Positions 7,196 to 16,148 of a stretch of DNA of 64,000 nucleotides are shown in pieces. The DNA lies in contig JAGTRU010000001.1 in assembly GCA_018261905.1 (NCBI GenBank), positions 62,001 through 126,000 of the forward strand, written 5' to 3'. Each line of letters opens with the position of its first letter. The first letter of the stretch is position 1. The translations under genes were made by a program, and so were the position numbers. The stretch comes from Pseudomonadota bacterium (GTDB lineage: Bacteria; Pseudomonadota; Gammaproteobacteria; Burkholderiales; Rhodocyclaceae). A model generated the notes under the pieces. The model ran no database searches and was not told where the DNA came from. It saw only the letters and a list, made by a program, of their open reading frames with translations.

Positions 7196-8275
7196 ATGAA
7201 GTTAAGCGATGTCCTGGATTTGGCGGATCTATCCGTTGCGGCCCGCCTGTTCGTCTCTCCACTTGCCGAACACCCCGATTTGCCGGAGCGTTTGGCCAAG
7301 ATGTCGCTCCTCTTCAGGGGGAAAGAGCAAAAACGTGATGCCCGCCTATTGGCGCAGGCGGCCAGGAATTTGGCGCCTGAAGATTTCCGTATCCGGGTGT
7401 TGACGGATTGGCTAAACCGCCGCGCGGCGCCGTTGTGGCATTTCAAAATTATTCATGATCGGCTTCGGAATGAGGCGTATGCCCGTGCCCTTACGCATTT
7501 TGTGAAGCCGGGGATGACGGTGTTCGAAATTGGCACCGGGACCGGGATACTGGCCATGCTGGCGGCTCGTGCCGGTGCAGCGCATGTCTACACCTGCGAA
7601 CGTCGGCCAGAAGTGGCTCAGGCGGCTCGCGACATCATTGCCCGAAATGGCTTGGCGGAGCGGATCAGTGTGATCGCGAAAGATGCCTGCGCGGTGCAGT
7701 TGGGAGCAGATATTCCAGAACGCGCCGATCTATTTGTGGCTGAAATCGTCGATAACGGTTTGCTCGGTGAAAATGTGCTTGCTCTAACCGAACTGGCGCG
7801 GGCTGAATTCCTAAGGCCTGATGCGATTTTGATCCCCCAGCGTATAAGTACCGTAGGTTATCTGGTGTCTGGGCGAGGTCACCGCGAGGCCTACTATATG
7901 GATTCGACTATGGGTTTTGATTTAACCCCGTTTAATCGTTTTGCGCCGCTGGTAATTAGTAGTGGCAAGGGCGGCGGGGATGTCGAGCCATTGTCGGAGG
8001 CGGTTGAGTTGTATGGCTTCGACTTGCATGCCGATGCGGAATCGGCGGGGGCCCTCCAGGTGTCCCTGACGGCAAATCAGTCGGGGGTGGCCGAAGGAGT
8101 CATGCGCTGGCTACGCCTGGACTTCGGTGCCGGCATTCTGTTTGAGAACCGCCCCCCCCAGATATCTTCTTGGGAGCCGCTGTTGCATGTGCTGCCGTCA
8201 TCCCGGGTAGTCAGTGCAGGAGATAGAGTGGATATTGAGGTCTCTCACACCCGCGATCAAATATTCATTTCTTAG
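7196..8275 (+). CDS. PRMT-like SAM-dependent methyltransferase
   Basis: A 359-aa protein with a class I SAM-binding motif I near residue 115 (VFEIGTGTGILAMLAARAGA), an acidic ribose-binding residue in VYTCE, and a double-E-loop-like segment AEIVDNGLLGE near residue 183 that resembles the protein arginine methyltransferase (PRMT7-like) active-site hairpin. A beta-barrel-like C-terminal half follows. The N-terminal 100 residues are helical and unassigned. The target could be an arginine (the candidate core peptide has one Arg), but this is speculative. It converges with the PqqD-like gene, 26 bases apart. Confidence 0.75.
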   Translation: MKLSDVLDLADLSVAARLFVSPLAEHPDLPERLAKMSLLFRGKEQKRDARLLAQAARNLAPEDFRIRVLTDWLNRRAAPLWHFKIIHDRLRNEAYARALTHFVKPGMTVFEIGTGTGILAMLAARAGAAHVYTCERRPEVAQAARDIIARNGLAERISVIAKDACAVQLGADIPERADLFVAEIVDNGLLGENVLALTELARAEFLRPDAILIPQRISTVGYLVSGRGHREAYYMDSTMGFDLTPFNRFAPLVISSGKGGGDVEPLSEAVELYGFDLHADAESAGALQVSLTANQSGVAEGVMRWLRLDFGAGILFENRPPQISSWEPLLHVLPSSRVVSAGDRVDIEVSHTRDQIFIS

Positions 8276-8301
8276 GCTGAAGCTTGACCGGGCTCACTGT
8301 T

Positions 8302-8607
8302 TCAAGCCGCCATGTCGCTGGCAATGTCTGTTGAAATGATGATCATGTCGTGTTTTTCCATGGTATGAAGCAGGGCGAGCACATCCCGCTCACAGACCGA
8401 GGTCTCTACGGCGTATTCCTGTGCCAGTCGGATGCACAATTCCGCGATCTTTAATGGCTCACCAAGCAGTTCCCATATCCTTGCCCCAATGTCGTCCAGA
8501 CCGAAATACTGGCCCGAGGCGATGCTCATCATGACGAGTTCGCCGTCGACTTCGGCGGTAAGCAGTTCATCGTTGCGACGGATGATGGAATCGATGGTAA
8601 TTGACAT
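8302..8607 (-). CDS. PqqD-like RiPP recognition element (lasso B1-type)
   Basis: A 101-aa stand-alone PqqD-family protein. The winged-helix RRE pattern is clear: short beta strands (LLTAEVDGELVMMSIASGQYFGLDDIGARIWELL) followed by helices ending in ERDVLALLHTMEKHDMI. Such proteins bind the leader of a precursor peptide and present it to the peptidase and cyclase. The start is fixed by GAGG upstream and an in-frame TGA just before. It is the last gene of the leftward CobS-CobT-PqqD operon, separated from cobT by 94 bases. The candidate partner leader is that of the ORF at 3982-4140. Confidence 0.85.
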   Translation of the reverse strand: MSITIDSIIRRNDELLTAEVDGELVMMSIASGQYFGLDDIGARIWELLGEPLKIAELCIRLAQEYAVETSVCERDVLALLHTMEKHDMIIISTDIASDMAA

Positions 8608-8701
8608 GGTATATCCTCAATATTCATTGGCACGAACTTTACCGATCGGGTGGGAGCAAGGCAAGAGCGTTCCCGTCGCGATCGACCAAGCGTCGTAAGG
8701 G

Positions 8702-10297
8702 TTAGGTTAGCCATTTTCCGAGTTGTGCGGTCAGCACGCTTCCCAGGTCATCAACGCTGCACAGGCTAATAGCGTGGCGGTAGTAACGTTCTACCTGGTG
8801 GCCGATACCGATCGCGCCGATCTTTACATCGCCACGGGCCTCGATCCAGGCGACGGTTTCATGAAGGTGTCGGTCCAAAATGTTACGTGGGTTAGCCGCT
8901 AAGGTGGCGCGGTCCATCGGGGCACCGTCACTGATGACGATCAGGAGTCGCTTGGGCTCAGTCCGCCTGGAGAGGCGATGGTAGGCCCAGTAAAGGGCTT
9001 CTCCATCAACATTTTCGTTGAGCAGTCCTTCTTTTAGCATGAGTCCCATGTTGGCTCGGGCTCGGCGACAAGGAACGTCCATCGCTTTGTAAACAATGTG
9101 CCGCAATGCGTTAAGTCGGCCAGGGTTATGGGGGCGCCCGGCCTCTTCCCATTCGTTGGCTGACAACCCACCAGTGATGTTGGCTGTCGTATAACCAAGG
9201 ATTTCGACCTTGATTCCGCAGCGTTCGAGGCTATGGGCGAGGATGTCGGCGGTTAGCGCAGCGACGGCGATTGGGTGGCCGCGCATCGATCCGGAATTGT
9301 CGATCAAGAGGGTGACGGCCGTTTGCCGGAAGAGCCCTTCTTCTTCGATTCGAAAAACTTGAGCCTGGCAAGGGCTTGCCACCATGCGCGCAAGCCGACT
9401 CGGATCCAGCATTCCTTCTTCTCGATCGTGTGACCAATGACGGAGTTGGCGAGCCAGGAGCAGGCGTTGGAGGCGATGTGCCAAGCCGGCGACCATCCGG
9501 CGGTAATTGACGAGGTGTGAATCAAGCTTGGCCCGTAGACCGAGCAGTTCCTCCGCCGTGGCTAGGTCTTCCGCTCGGACGATCCGATCATGGCGAGTGG
9601 TGAATACCCGGTACTCACGGCGAAGACTTTCTGGCAGAGGCGGGGGCGCTACACCCGGCGTTTCGTTTTCATCCGCCGACAAAGCATTCGCTGCGGCCTG
9701 CGGCGTACCGTTCGGGTCTTCCTCCTGCTGGTCAGCGAGTTTGTTTTCTTCCCGGCTTGCCTGTCCTGCTGGTAACAAGGGGGGCGAGAAACAGCCCGAC
9801 ACTATCGTGTAGCCATCTTTCTCTAGGCTTAGACTCAGGCAATGGGCTTCTCGCGCAAAGTCATCCGGGGCGTTAAGCAGTGAAGAGAGGCCTGCCAGGG
9901 AACTGACAAGTTGTTCCGGACAGCCCTGTGTGGGACGCCCGGTCCAGTTGGCAAAAGCCCAGGCCTGCAGTTGCCCCGGACCTGTTTGATCGGTGGCAAG
10001 CAAGGTGGCCAAATTGCTGCCGATGCCGGCTAGCCAGCGGGCTCCCAGCGCCTCGCTTCTGGCCTGGTCGAGAGCATCAAAAAGAGAGCCGGCGAGACCG
10101 CTGGGGCGGTGGTTTCGCGTCTGGCGTGGTAAACGGAAGCGGTAGTGACAGGCGGCGGCATCGGTGATGCCGCGGTGCAATGCTTTTTCGGTAGGCGAAA
10201 TGGGGATTTCGAGGTCGGGGTAGCCGGCCAGCGTGCGAGAACAAGCCGTAGCCCGTGCCCAGGAAGCGGGGTCAATAGAGGATGGTATTGCCATCAT
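8702..10297 (-). CDS. CobT-like VWA protein
   Basis: About 531 aa, homologous to the CobT subunit of aerobic cobaltochelatase. The C-terminal von Willebrand A domain has an intact MIDAS (LLIDNSGSMRG near residue 320 and VISDGAPMD near 455). The N-terminal part is poorly conserved, and the middle has an acidic, low-complexity stretch (EENKLADQQEEDPNG) as in CobT. It is shorter than usual CobT (about 600-650 aa). The start at 10297 overlaps the end of cobS by 26 bases; an upstream in-frame start at 10318 is possible. No cobN or other cobalamin gene is in the window, so the substrate may not be corrin. Confidence 0.82.
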   Translation of the reverse strand: MMAIPSSIDPASWARATACSRTLAGYPDLEIPISPTEKALHRGITDAAACHYRFRLPRQTRNHRPSGLAGSLFDALDQARSEALGARWLAGIGSNLATLLATDQTGPGQLQAWAFANWTGRPTQGCPEQLVSSLAGLSSLLNAPDDFAREAHCLSLSLEKDGYTIVSGCFSPPLLPAGQASREENKLADQQEEDPNGTPQAAANALSADENETPGVAPPPLPESLRREYRVFTTRHDRIVRAEDLATAEELLGLRAKLDSHLVNYRRMVAGLAHRLQRLLLARQLRHWSHDREEGMLDPSRLARMVASPCQAQVFRIEEEGLFRQTAVTLLIDNSGSMRGHPIAVAALTADILAHSLERCGIKVEILGYTTANITGGLSANEWEEAGRPHNPGRLNALRHIVYKAMDVPCRRARANMGLMLKEGLLNENVDGEALYWAYHRLSRRTEPKRLLIVISDGAPMDRATLAANPRNILDRHLHETVAWIEARGDVKIGAIGIGHQVERYYRHAISLCSVDDLGSVLTAQLGKWLT

Positions 10298-11273
10298 CAA
10301 TAGGCAGCTCTTGATCAAAGCAACGTTGGAAATACTCCGCTACCAATGCTTTCTCCGTGTCGTCACATTTGTTGAGGAAAGTGAGGCGAAAAGCGGTCGC
10401 GACATCCCCGAATATGGAAGTATTTTCCGCCCAATGAATCACCGTTCGCGGCGACATTACCGTGGAAAGTTCGCCGTGGATGAACCCCGTACGGATCAGA
10501 TCGGCCAGACTGACCATGGCAGAAATCTGCTCACGTCCTTCTGGGCTTGCATAGGCGGGGACCTTCGCTTGGACGATGGCAATTTCTTTATCTGGCGTGA
10601 GGTAATTTAGTGTAGCGACAATATGCCAGCGATCCAATTGCCCTTGATTTAGGGGGTGGGTTCCGTGGTAAAGGCCGCTGGCATCTCCCAGGCCGATGGT
10701 GTTGGCCGTGGCAAAGAGGCGAAAAGCGGGATGCGGGGTGATGACCCGATTCTGGTCGAGTAATGTCAGTTTGCCTTCGACTTCCAAAACGCGTTGGATC
10801 ACGAACATTACGTCGGGTCGTCCGGCGTCATATTCATCGAAGATTAGGGCGGTGGGGTTTTGCATTGCCCAAGTCAGAATGCCCGGTCGGAATTCGGTGA
10901 TCTGCAGCCCGTCTTGGAGGACGATGGCATCTTTGCCGATCAAATCCATGCGACTCACATGGCTGTCCAGATTAATCCGGAGGCATGGCCAGTTGAGTCG
11001 AGCTGCCACTTGTTCGATATGAGTGGATTTTCCCGTGCCATGAAAACCTTGGATTATGACTCGACGGTTATGGGTAAAGCCGGCGAGGATAGCCAGCGTG
11101 GTTTCCGGGTCGAAACGATAGCTAGAGTCCAGTTCTGGAACATGCTCGGAAGACGTTGAAAACCTAGCAACGAGAAGATCGGAGTCAATGCCGAATATTT
11201 CTCTGACCGAGCCGCACACGTTCGGAATGTTTGCTGAGAGGGAGGGGCCGATTTCTGATAAGGAGGGGCGCAT
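10272..11273 (-). CDS. CobS-like AAA+ ATPase
   Basis: A 333-aa MoxR/CobS-type AAA+ ATPase. Walker A is GFHGTGKST near residue 80, Walker B is ALIFDEYD near 140, and the arginine-finger and sensor region follows in a typical RLFATANTIG stretch. The C-terminus (AEYFQRCFDQELP) closely matches CobS proteins, and the length is normal. It would form hexamers that work with the adjacent VWA partner and a large chelatase subunit. It is the first gene of the leftward operon with cobT and the PqqD-like gene. It is divergent from the methyltransferase at 11494. Confidence 0.85.
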   Translation of the reverse strand: MRPSLSEIGPSLSANIPNVCGSVREIFGIDSDLLVARFSTSSEHVPELDSSYRFDPETTLAILAGFTHNRRVIIQGFHGTGKSTHIEQVAARLNWPCLRINLDSHVSRMDLIGKDAIVLQDGLQITEFRPGILTWAMQNPTALIFDEYDAGRPDVMFVIQRVLEVEGKLTLLDQNRVITPHPAFRLFATANTIGLGDASGLYHGTHPLNQGQLDRWHIVATLNYLTPDKEIAIVQAKVPAYASPEGREQISAMVSLADLIRTGFIHGELSTVMSPRTVIHWAENTSIFGDVATAFRLTFLNKCDDTEKALVAEYFQRCFDQELPIDDGNTILY

Positions 11274-11493
11274 TATGAGAATGATATGTCCGTTGGCGGC
11301 GAGCAGGGCGCAATTATGGCATTGAGCGAGCCACCTACCTTAGGTGGTAGACTGCAAATTGTATTGTCATGATGCTGGTTTCCTGAGAGATTGAGAAGCT
11401 ATTGACGATGGCGAGGCAATCGGGACTCCTGTTTGGCAGAGGGGGGATGTCTATTTCGGGTCTTTGAGATATTGGCTTCTGCGAGGGGGGGCG
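11274..11493. promoter_or_regulatory. Divergent promoter region with inverted repeat
   Basis: A 220-base gap between the divergent cobS-like gene and the second methyltransferase gene. It contains CCACCTA-CCT-TAGGTGG (11331-11347), a perfect 7-bp inverted repeat that may be an operator for both directions. No clear -35/-10 pair was assigned. Confidence 0.4.
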
Positions 11494-12471
11494 ATGAAGA
11501 ATCAGCGTGAGAAATTTCGTGAGCTTGGCAGGGTTTTGTTGAGCAATGAAACCGGGCCGGCGGAGTTGCGGGCGGCGGTGCATGAACTCTTTGACTTGCT
11601 TAGCCATATTGTTGGCTATGACGATCGGGAAGTGAGCGGAGAGCAAAGAAGCGATACCTTTTTGAGCGCCGGCAAAGCGATTAGTTTTCAGGGCGCCGCT
11701 CGCTGTCTGTGGGAGTTCGCCCGGACCAGCAAATTCCTACGCGGGGTCGCGGCAGCCATCAGGGTGGCCCAACAACGCTTTCCTGGGGAGCGGATTCGAC
11801 TGGTCGAGGCCGGGTGTGGTCCGTTTGCCTTGTTGGCCCTACCGTTGGCAACACAGTTTTCATCCGATGAACTGAGCTTTACCCTGCTCGATATTCATCA
11901 GCATTCGCTGGACGCCGCCCGACAGATCGTCGATGCCCTGGGATTGGCGTCCTATGTGGTTTCCTACGTGCGGGCCGATGCCAGTACTTGGCGTTGTACG
12001 GAGGCCCAGCGGCCCCATGTCATCGTTTCGGAAACCATGCAGCAGGGCCTGAGGAAAGAGCCTCAGGTCACCATCACCCGCCATTTGGCACCGCAATTGT
12101 TGCCAGGGGGATTGTTCGTTCCCGAGAGCATTGTTCTGGATTTCGCTCTGCTAGCCTGTCCGCTTTCGCCAGATGGCGTACCGCAGATGCGCTTGCAGCG
12201 GCACAAGGAGTTGATGAATTTTTCCGCCGAAACATCCAACCAGATGTTTGCCGGGGAGTTTGTCATGCCGGAGGAAGTGACCAAGGGCAGTCGCCCGTCG
12301 CTATGTACGACGATTCGGGTGTTTGCGGACATAGTGCTGCAGGATAACGAGTGCAGCCTAACGCTGCCGATTATTCTGCGCGACCTGCCGACAGTTCCCG
12401 GGGCTCGAATCAGCTATGCCTATCAGGTGTCGGCCGTGCCGGGCATGGATTTTTCTGTGGTGACAACCTAA
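11494..12471 (+). CDS. SAM-dependent methyltransferase
   Basis: About 325 aa. A class I methyltransferase motif I is present near residue 107 (IRLVEAGCGPFALLALPLA), followed by a motif II-like SFTLLDIHQHSL and a motif-IV region VSETMQQGLRKEPQ that takes the place of the double-E loop of the paralogue at 7196. The overall layout (helical N-terminus, Rossmann domain, beta-rich C-terminus) parallels that gene, so the two are probably distant relatives. The ATG at 11494 follows a GAGGGGGG purine tract; the frame is open from 11464. Its 3' end overlaps the convergent sulfotransferase gene by 4 bases. Confidence 0.7.
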   Translation: MKNQREKFRELGRVLLSNETGPAELRAAVHELFDLLSHIVGYDDREVSGEQRSDTFLSAGKAISFQGAARCLWEFARTSKFLRGVAAAIRVAQQRFPGERIRLVEAGCGPFALLALPLATQFSSDELSFTLLDIHQHSLDAARQIVDALGLASYVVSYVRADASTWRCTEAQRPHVIVSETMQQGLRKEPQVTITRHLAPQLLPGGLFVPESIVLDFALLACPLSPDGVPQMRLQRHKELMNFSAETSNQMFAGEFVMPEEVTKGSRPSLCTTIRVFADIVLQDNECSLTLPIILRDLPTVPGARISYAYQVSAVPGMDFSVVTT

Positions 12472-13514
12472 CAGGACGGGCGGAGCGCGGATGCCTGGCG
12501 CTCCTCGCCTATTCCATCCCGCTGGCTTTGCCGTTGTTGCGCACGGAGTGCTTCCAGTTGCCCGTAAATTGATGACAATTCAGTTTCAACGGTTGCCGCG
12601 AGCTCAGCGCTTGCTTCGGCCCGCTTGGCACGGCTATCCGGAGCGAATTGGGCCTGCGGATTCTTGGCATCGATGCGGGCCGCCTCCGCGAGCAGATCGT
12701 TATCCGCATCACTGGTCCGTATCTCGAATAGGTTCGTCATCAGCAAGGGAAGTGCGGCGGGCAGTTCGTTGTAGTGGAGCAGGTACAGTTGATTTTCCCG
12801 AGCCCGGGTCAGAGCAGTCTGGCACAGAGAGGCAAGCACCCGGACTCGATAGTCGAGAATAGGGAGGGCGATGGCGGTATTTAAATCCATTCCAAATAAC
12901 TCCGGCTCAAGGGCGCCCGGCATCATTTGCCGACCGGGTTGGCGTTGATGAGAAACCAGCACCTCGATCGGGTCGCGGTAGAGAAAGAGGCAGGGGACAT
13001 CGGGAAAGGCCGCCTGGATGATGGGCAGTTCGTTAAGGCTCCAGCAGTCGAATTTGATGAACAGATGCCGTTCATCTCGTACTTGATGTCGTGCGAAACC
13101 GCCAACCAGTCGCCTGAACCAGAGTACGCGCTGTTCGGCACTTATTGCGCCGTGACGGAGGTGAGCATGCAATAAGGATTCCACTGGGCCGGGTTCCGAT
13201 AGCGCCATGATCTGCGGCAAGGCGGCAAGCATGCGGGTCAGCAAGGTGGAGCCGCAACGCGACATGTGGAAGATGAAGCCGGCTGGTCGTGCTGCATCGG
13301 CGGTGTCTTCAAAGGCAGCCATGGTGGCGAGACCGGTTCGGCGTCGGAACAGCCGGTTGAACGGGTGACGCAAATACTCGGTCACCGATTGTTCAAAAAA
13401 GGAAGCACTAAGATGTGCGCCGCCGGTGTAGCACCATTCGACGCTCGGTTCGGCGCCATTCCAGCTTATCCAGGCCGGTATCCAGCCCCGATAATCCTTG
13501 GGGGTTAGCGACAT
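12468..13514 (-). CDS. Sulfotransferase-like P-loop protein
   Basis: A 348-aa protein with the phosphosulfate-loop variant FIFHMSRCGSTLLTRMLA near residue 88 and a 3'-phosphate-site-like segment CLFLYRDPIEVLVSHQRQPGRQM near residue 185. This Cys-containing loop type is often seen in sulfotransferase-like proteins encoded beside aspartyl/asparaginyl beta-hydroxylase genes, as here. It overlaps the small upstream ORF by 10 bases and is the third gene of an overlapping three-gene operon. The acceptor is unknown. The C-terminal 60 residues are helical and rich in Ala and Glu. Confidence 0.78.
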   Translation of the reverse strand: MSLTPKDYRGWIPAWISWNGAEPSVEWCYTGGAHLSASFFEQSVTEYLRHPFNRLFRRRTGLATMAAFEDTADAARPAGFIFHMSRCGSTLLTRMLAALPQIMALSEPGPVESLLHAHLRHGAISAEQRVLWFRRLVGGFARHQVRDERHLFIKFDCWSLNELPIIQAAFPDVPCLFLYRDPIEVLVSHQRQPGRQMMPGALEPELFGMDLNTAIALPILDYRVRVLASLCQTALTRARENQLYLLHYNELPAALPLLMTNLFEIRTSDADNDLLAEAARIDAKNPQAQFAPDSRAKRAEASAELAATVETELSSIYGQLEALRAQQRQSQRDGIGEERQASALRPSC

Positions 13515-13720
13515 TTGTGACGTTCCGCTCGCATCCGTTGGTCGTTTTGCATTGCCGATTCGAGTTGTTCAGGACTTAGATCCAGGCCAAGCTGGCGTGC
13601 GACATCGCTCGCCTGGGTGATGAATTGGCTGCTCTCCCCGGCGTTCCACAAGCGTTCGGCGAGGGCCGCCTGGTGCCAGATCAGCGAGCGAAAGGCGCTT
13701 AGCGCATTTTCTTCCATCAT
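13505..13720 (-). CDS. Small Nif11-like protein
   Basis: A 71-aa ORF whose pattern resembles the Nif11/N11P leader domain: short N-terminus, ALSAFRSLIWHQAALAERLW helix, an F-x-x-x-A helix (SSQFITQASDVARQLG) and LSPEQLESAM. Nif11-like domains serve as leaders of some RiPP precursors or occur as stand-alone small proteins. Only about ten residues (MRAERHKCR region) follow the domain, so a core peptide would be very short. The start ATG overlaps the hydroxylase stop (ATGA), and the end overlaps the sulfotransferase start by 10 bases, which strongly supports co-translation. The family call is tentative. Confidence 0.6.
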   Translation of the reverse strand: MMEENALSAFRSLIWHQAALAERLWNAGESSQFITQASDVARQLGLDLSPEQLESAMQNDQRMRAERHKCR

Positions 13721-14427
13721 TGCTCGGCGGCACACGCCGTTTGCAGTTCTTGCGCATGCCGGAGGCTTGTTGGTGTGCCCATTGCGCGTAAGGCTTCGAT
13801 GACCTGCGCTGCGTGTTCCCGGCGGATGCCCCGCGTTTCGAAGAAATCGAGTTGGCGGGGCAGATATCCGGACTGTTCAAAATGGTTTTTTAGCCAGTCG
13901 TTCACGATGCAGTCGAAGACAATGTGCACGCGGTCGCTGTCGCCATGGTTGGCCAGCCGGTGGGGGAGCGTGGCGTCGATATACCAGCATTCGCCTTCGC
14001 CCATCGTTACCCGTTCGCTTTCGATGTAAAACTCCACTTGTGGATTGGTTGAGATGGGAATATGCAAGCGTACCGTCCCCCGTCCGAAAGATAGATCGAG
14101 ATCGCGATGCTCCTTGATCGCGCTGCCGGCAGTGAGCTTCAGCAGACGCACCGAGGTCACCGGGCAGCAAAAGGCCCTCAGGATTTCACGAAAATAAGTG
14201 CAGCGCTCGAGCACCTGGGTGTCCGCATAGCCTTCCGGCGGCACCGAGGCATCCGAAAAAATATGATCGATTCTTCCTCCCACTGAACGTAAAGGGATGG
14301 CGCTCCAATTGCCGTCATAGTTGGCTTTTACGAAATGAGGCAGCCAGACCTGGTCGTTCGCTCGTGTCAGATCGGTCTGCAGGCGCGTGACGTCAAAATG
14401 AAAGGGTAATTGGCAAAATCGGTACAT
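13717..14427 (-). CDS. Aspartyl/asparaginyl beta-hydroxylase-like dioxygenase
   Basis: About 236 aa, of the 2-oxoglutarate/Fe(II)-dependent Asp/Asn hydroxylase family. The iron-binding His and Asp lie in AIKEHRDLDLSFG near residue 110, a 2-oxoglutarate-binding Arg in GTVRLHIPISTNPQ, and the distal His in TLPHRLANHGDSDRVHIVFD. Family members hydroxylate the beta-carbon of Asp or Asn in peptides and proteins. The start MYRFCQLPF at 14427 is preferred over the frame opening at 14493. It is the first gene of the overlapping hydroxylase, Nif11-like and sulfotransferase operon. The Asp of the candidate core peptide is one conceivable target, but there is no direct evidence. Confidence 0.82.
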   Translation of the reverse strand: MYRFCQLPFHFDVTRLQTDLTRANDQVWLPHFVKANYDGNWSAIPLRSVGGRIDHIFSDASVPPEGYADTQVLERCTYFREILRAFCCPVTSVRLLKLTAGSAIKEHRDLDLSFGRGTVRLHIPISTNPQVEFYIESERVTMGEGECWYIDATLPHRLANHGDSDRVHIVFDCIVNDWLKNHFEQSGYLPRQLDFFETRGIRREHAAQVIEALRAMGTPTSLRHAQELQTACAAEQ

Positions 14428-14765
14428 AAGTGGCGCTCCATAGCAATGCGTGCTGGGCAGGAAGTGGATCAACCGAAGATGGCAGTATGCCATCGGCCTT
14501 GCTGACTGAAGCCGTTTGGCTTGTTGTGAATGGATTTTTTTGTCACCTGGTGTTTCAAATAAGCCGCAAGCTGTTGGGAGTTGGCCTTCCTTGTGTCATC
14601 GTTTACGCTTTAGGTCGGGGGCGGAATCAAGTCGCCTGCTTTTCGGTCTACTCCTTGTCGCGTCGTAAGGTTTGTCAGAACAGCGTACCGACAAGAGAGT
14701 GGGGAAATATCCGTGGCTCGCTATAGAATTGTCCCTGCGCCAACTTCTCCACCGGATTTCTCGAA
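14428..14765. other. Intergenic region at the edge of the accessory block
   Basis: A 338-base stretch between the divergent hydroxylase gene and the small FimV-like gene. A 98-codon frame on the plus strand has no family features and no good ribosome binding site. Base composition rises in G+C to the right of this gap. I see no tRNA, integrase or direct repeat marking an insertion point. Confidence 0.5.
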
Positions 14766-15104
14766 ATGAAACATGCCGTTTTACTCGTCTCACTGTTGTT
14801 GACCATTGCGGCCTGTTTCTTTTTGGGGATGTATATTTTCAAGCGGCGGGGTAAAGCGCGACGACGGAAGGTGCGCTCGCATAGCGAATTTCCGCTTTCG
14901 GCTTTTTCGGTGCTGAATCATCCGGCCGTGTCGGGGCGGCGCGAACAATTGACGCCCTTGCGCGAAGCCGAGGTGTACATGACCTACGGGAAAAAACGGG
15001 AAGCGCAACGGGTTCTCGATACCGCGCTGGAAAACGGCGAGATCAGCGCCGCAGACGTGGCCGAATTCTGGGGAAAACACAATTCCGGGGCGGCCGGCCA
15101 CTAG
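14766..15104 (+). CDS. Small FimV-C-terminal-like membrane protein
   Basis: A 112-aa protein with one N-terminal membrane segment (residues about 5-25), a basic linker (KRRGKARRRKVR) and a C-terminal helix pair LREAEVYMTYGKKREAQRVLDTALENGEIS that resembles the TPR-like end of FimV and related polarity proteins. The cytoplasmic domain probably binds a protein partner. No operon partner is obvious; tadA follows 82 bases later. The function is inferred from this resemblance only. Confidence 0.65.
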   Translation: MKHAVLLVSLLLTIAACFFLGMYIFKRRGKARRRKVRSHSEFPLSAFSVLNHPAVSGRREQLTPLREAEVYMTYGKKREAQRVLDTALENGEISAADVAEFWGKHNSGAAGH

Positions 15105-15171
15105 GCTGCTGCCTGTATTGGTCGGTCTGAGCCCGGGGCTGGCCCGGGTTGTCCGGCGCTGGCAATCATAG

Positions 15172-16148
<977 letters not shown>

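Noticed and set aside
8529..8714. 61-codon minus-strand frame between cobT and the PqqD-like gene, considered as a second precursor
   Set aside because: Most of it overlaps the PqqD-like gene in another frame, and it shows no leader motif or core.
14430..14726. 98-codon frame in the gap at the island edge
   Set aside because: No family features, poor RBS, and random-looking composition.
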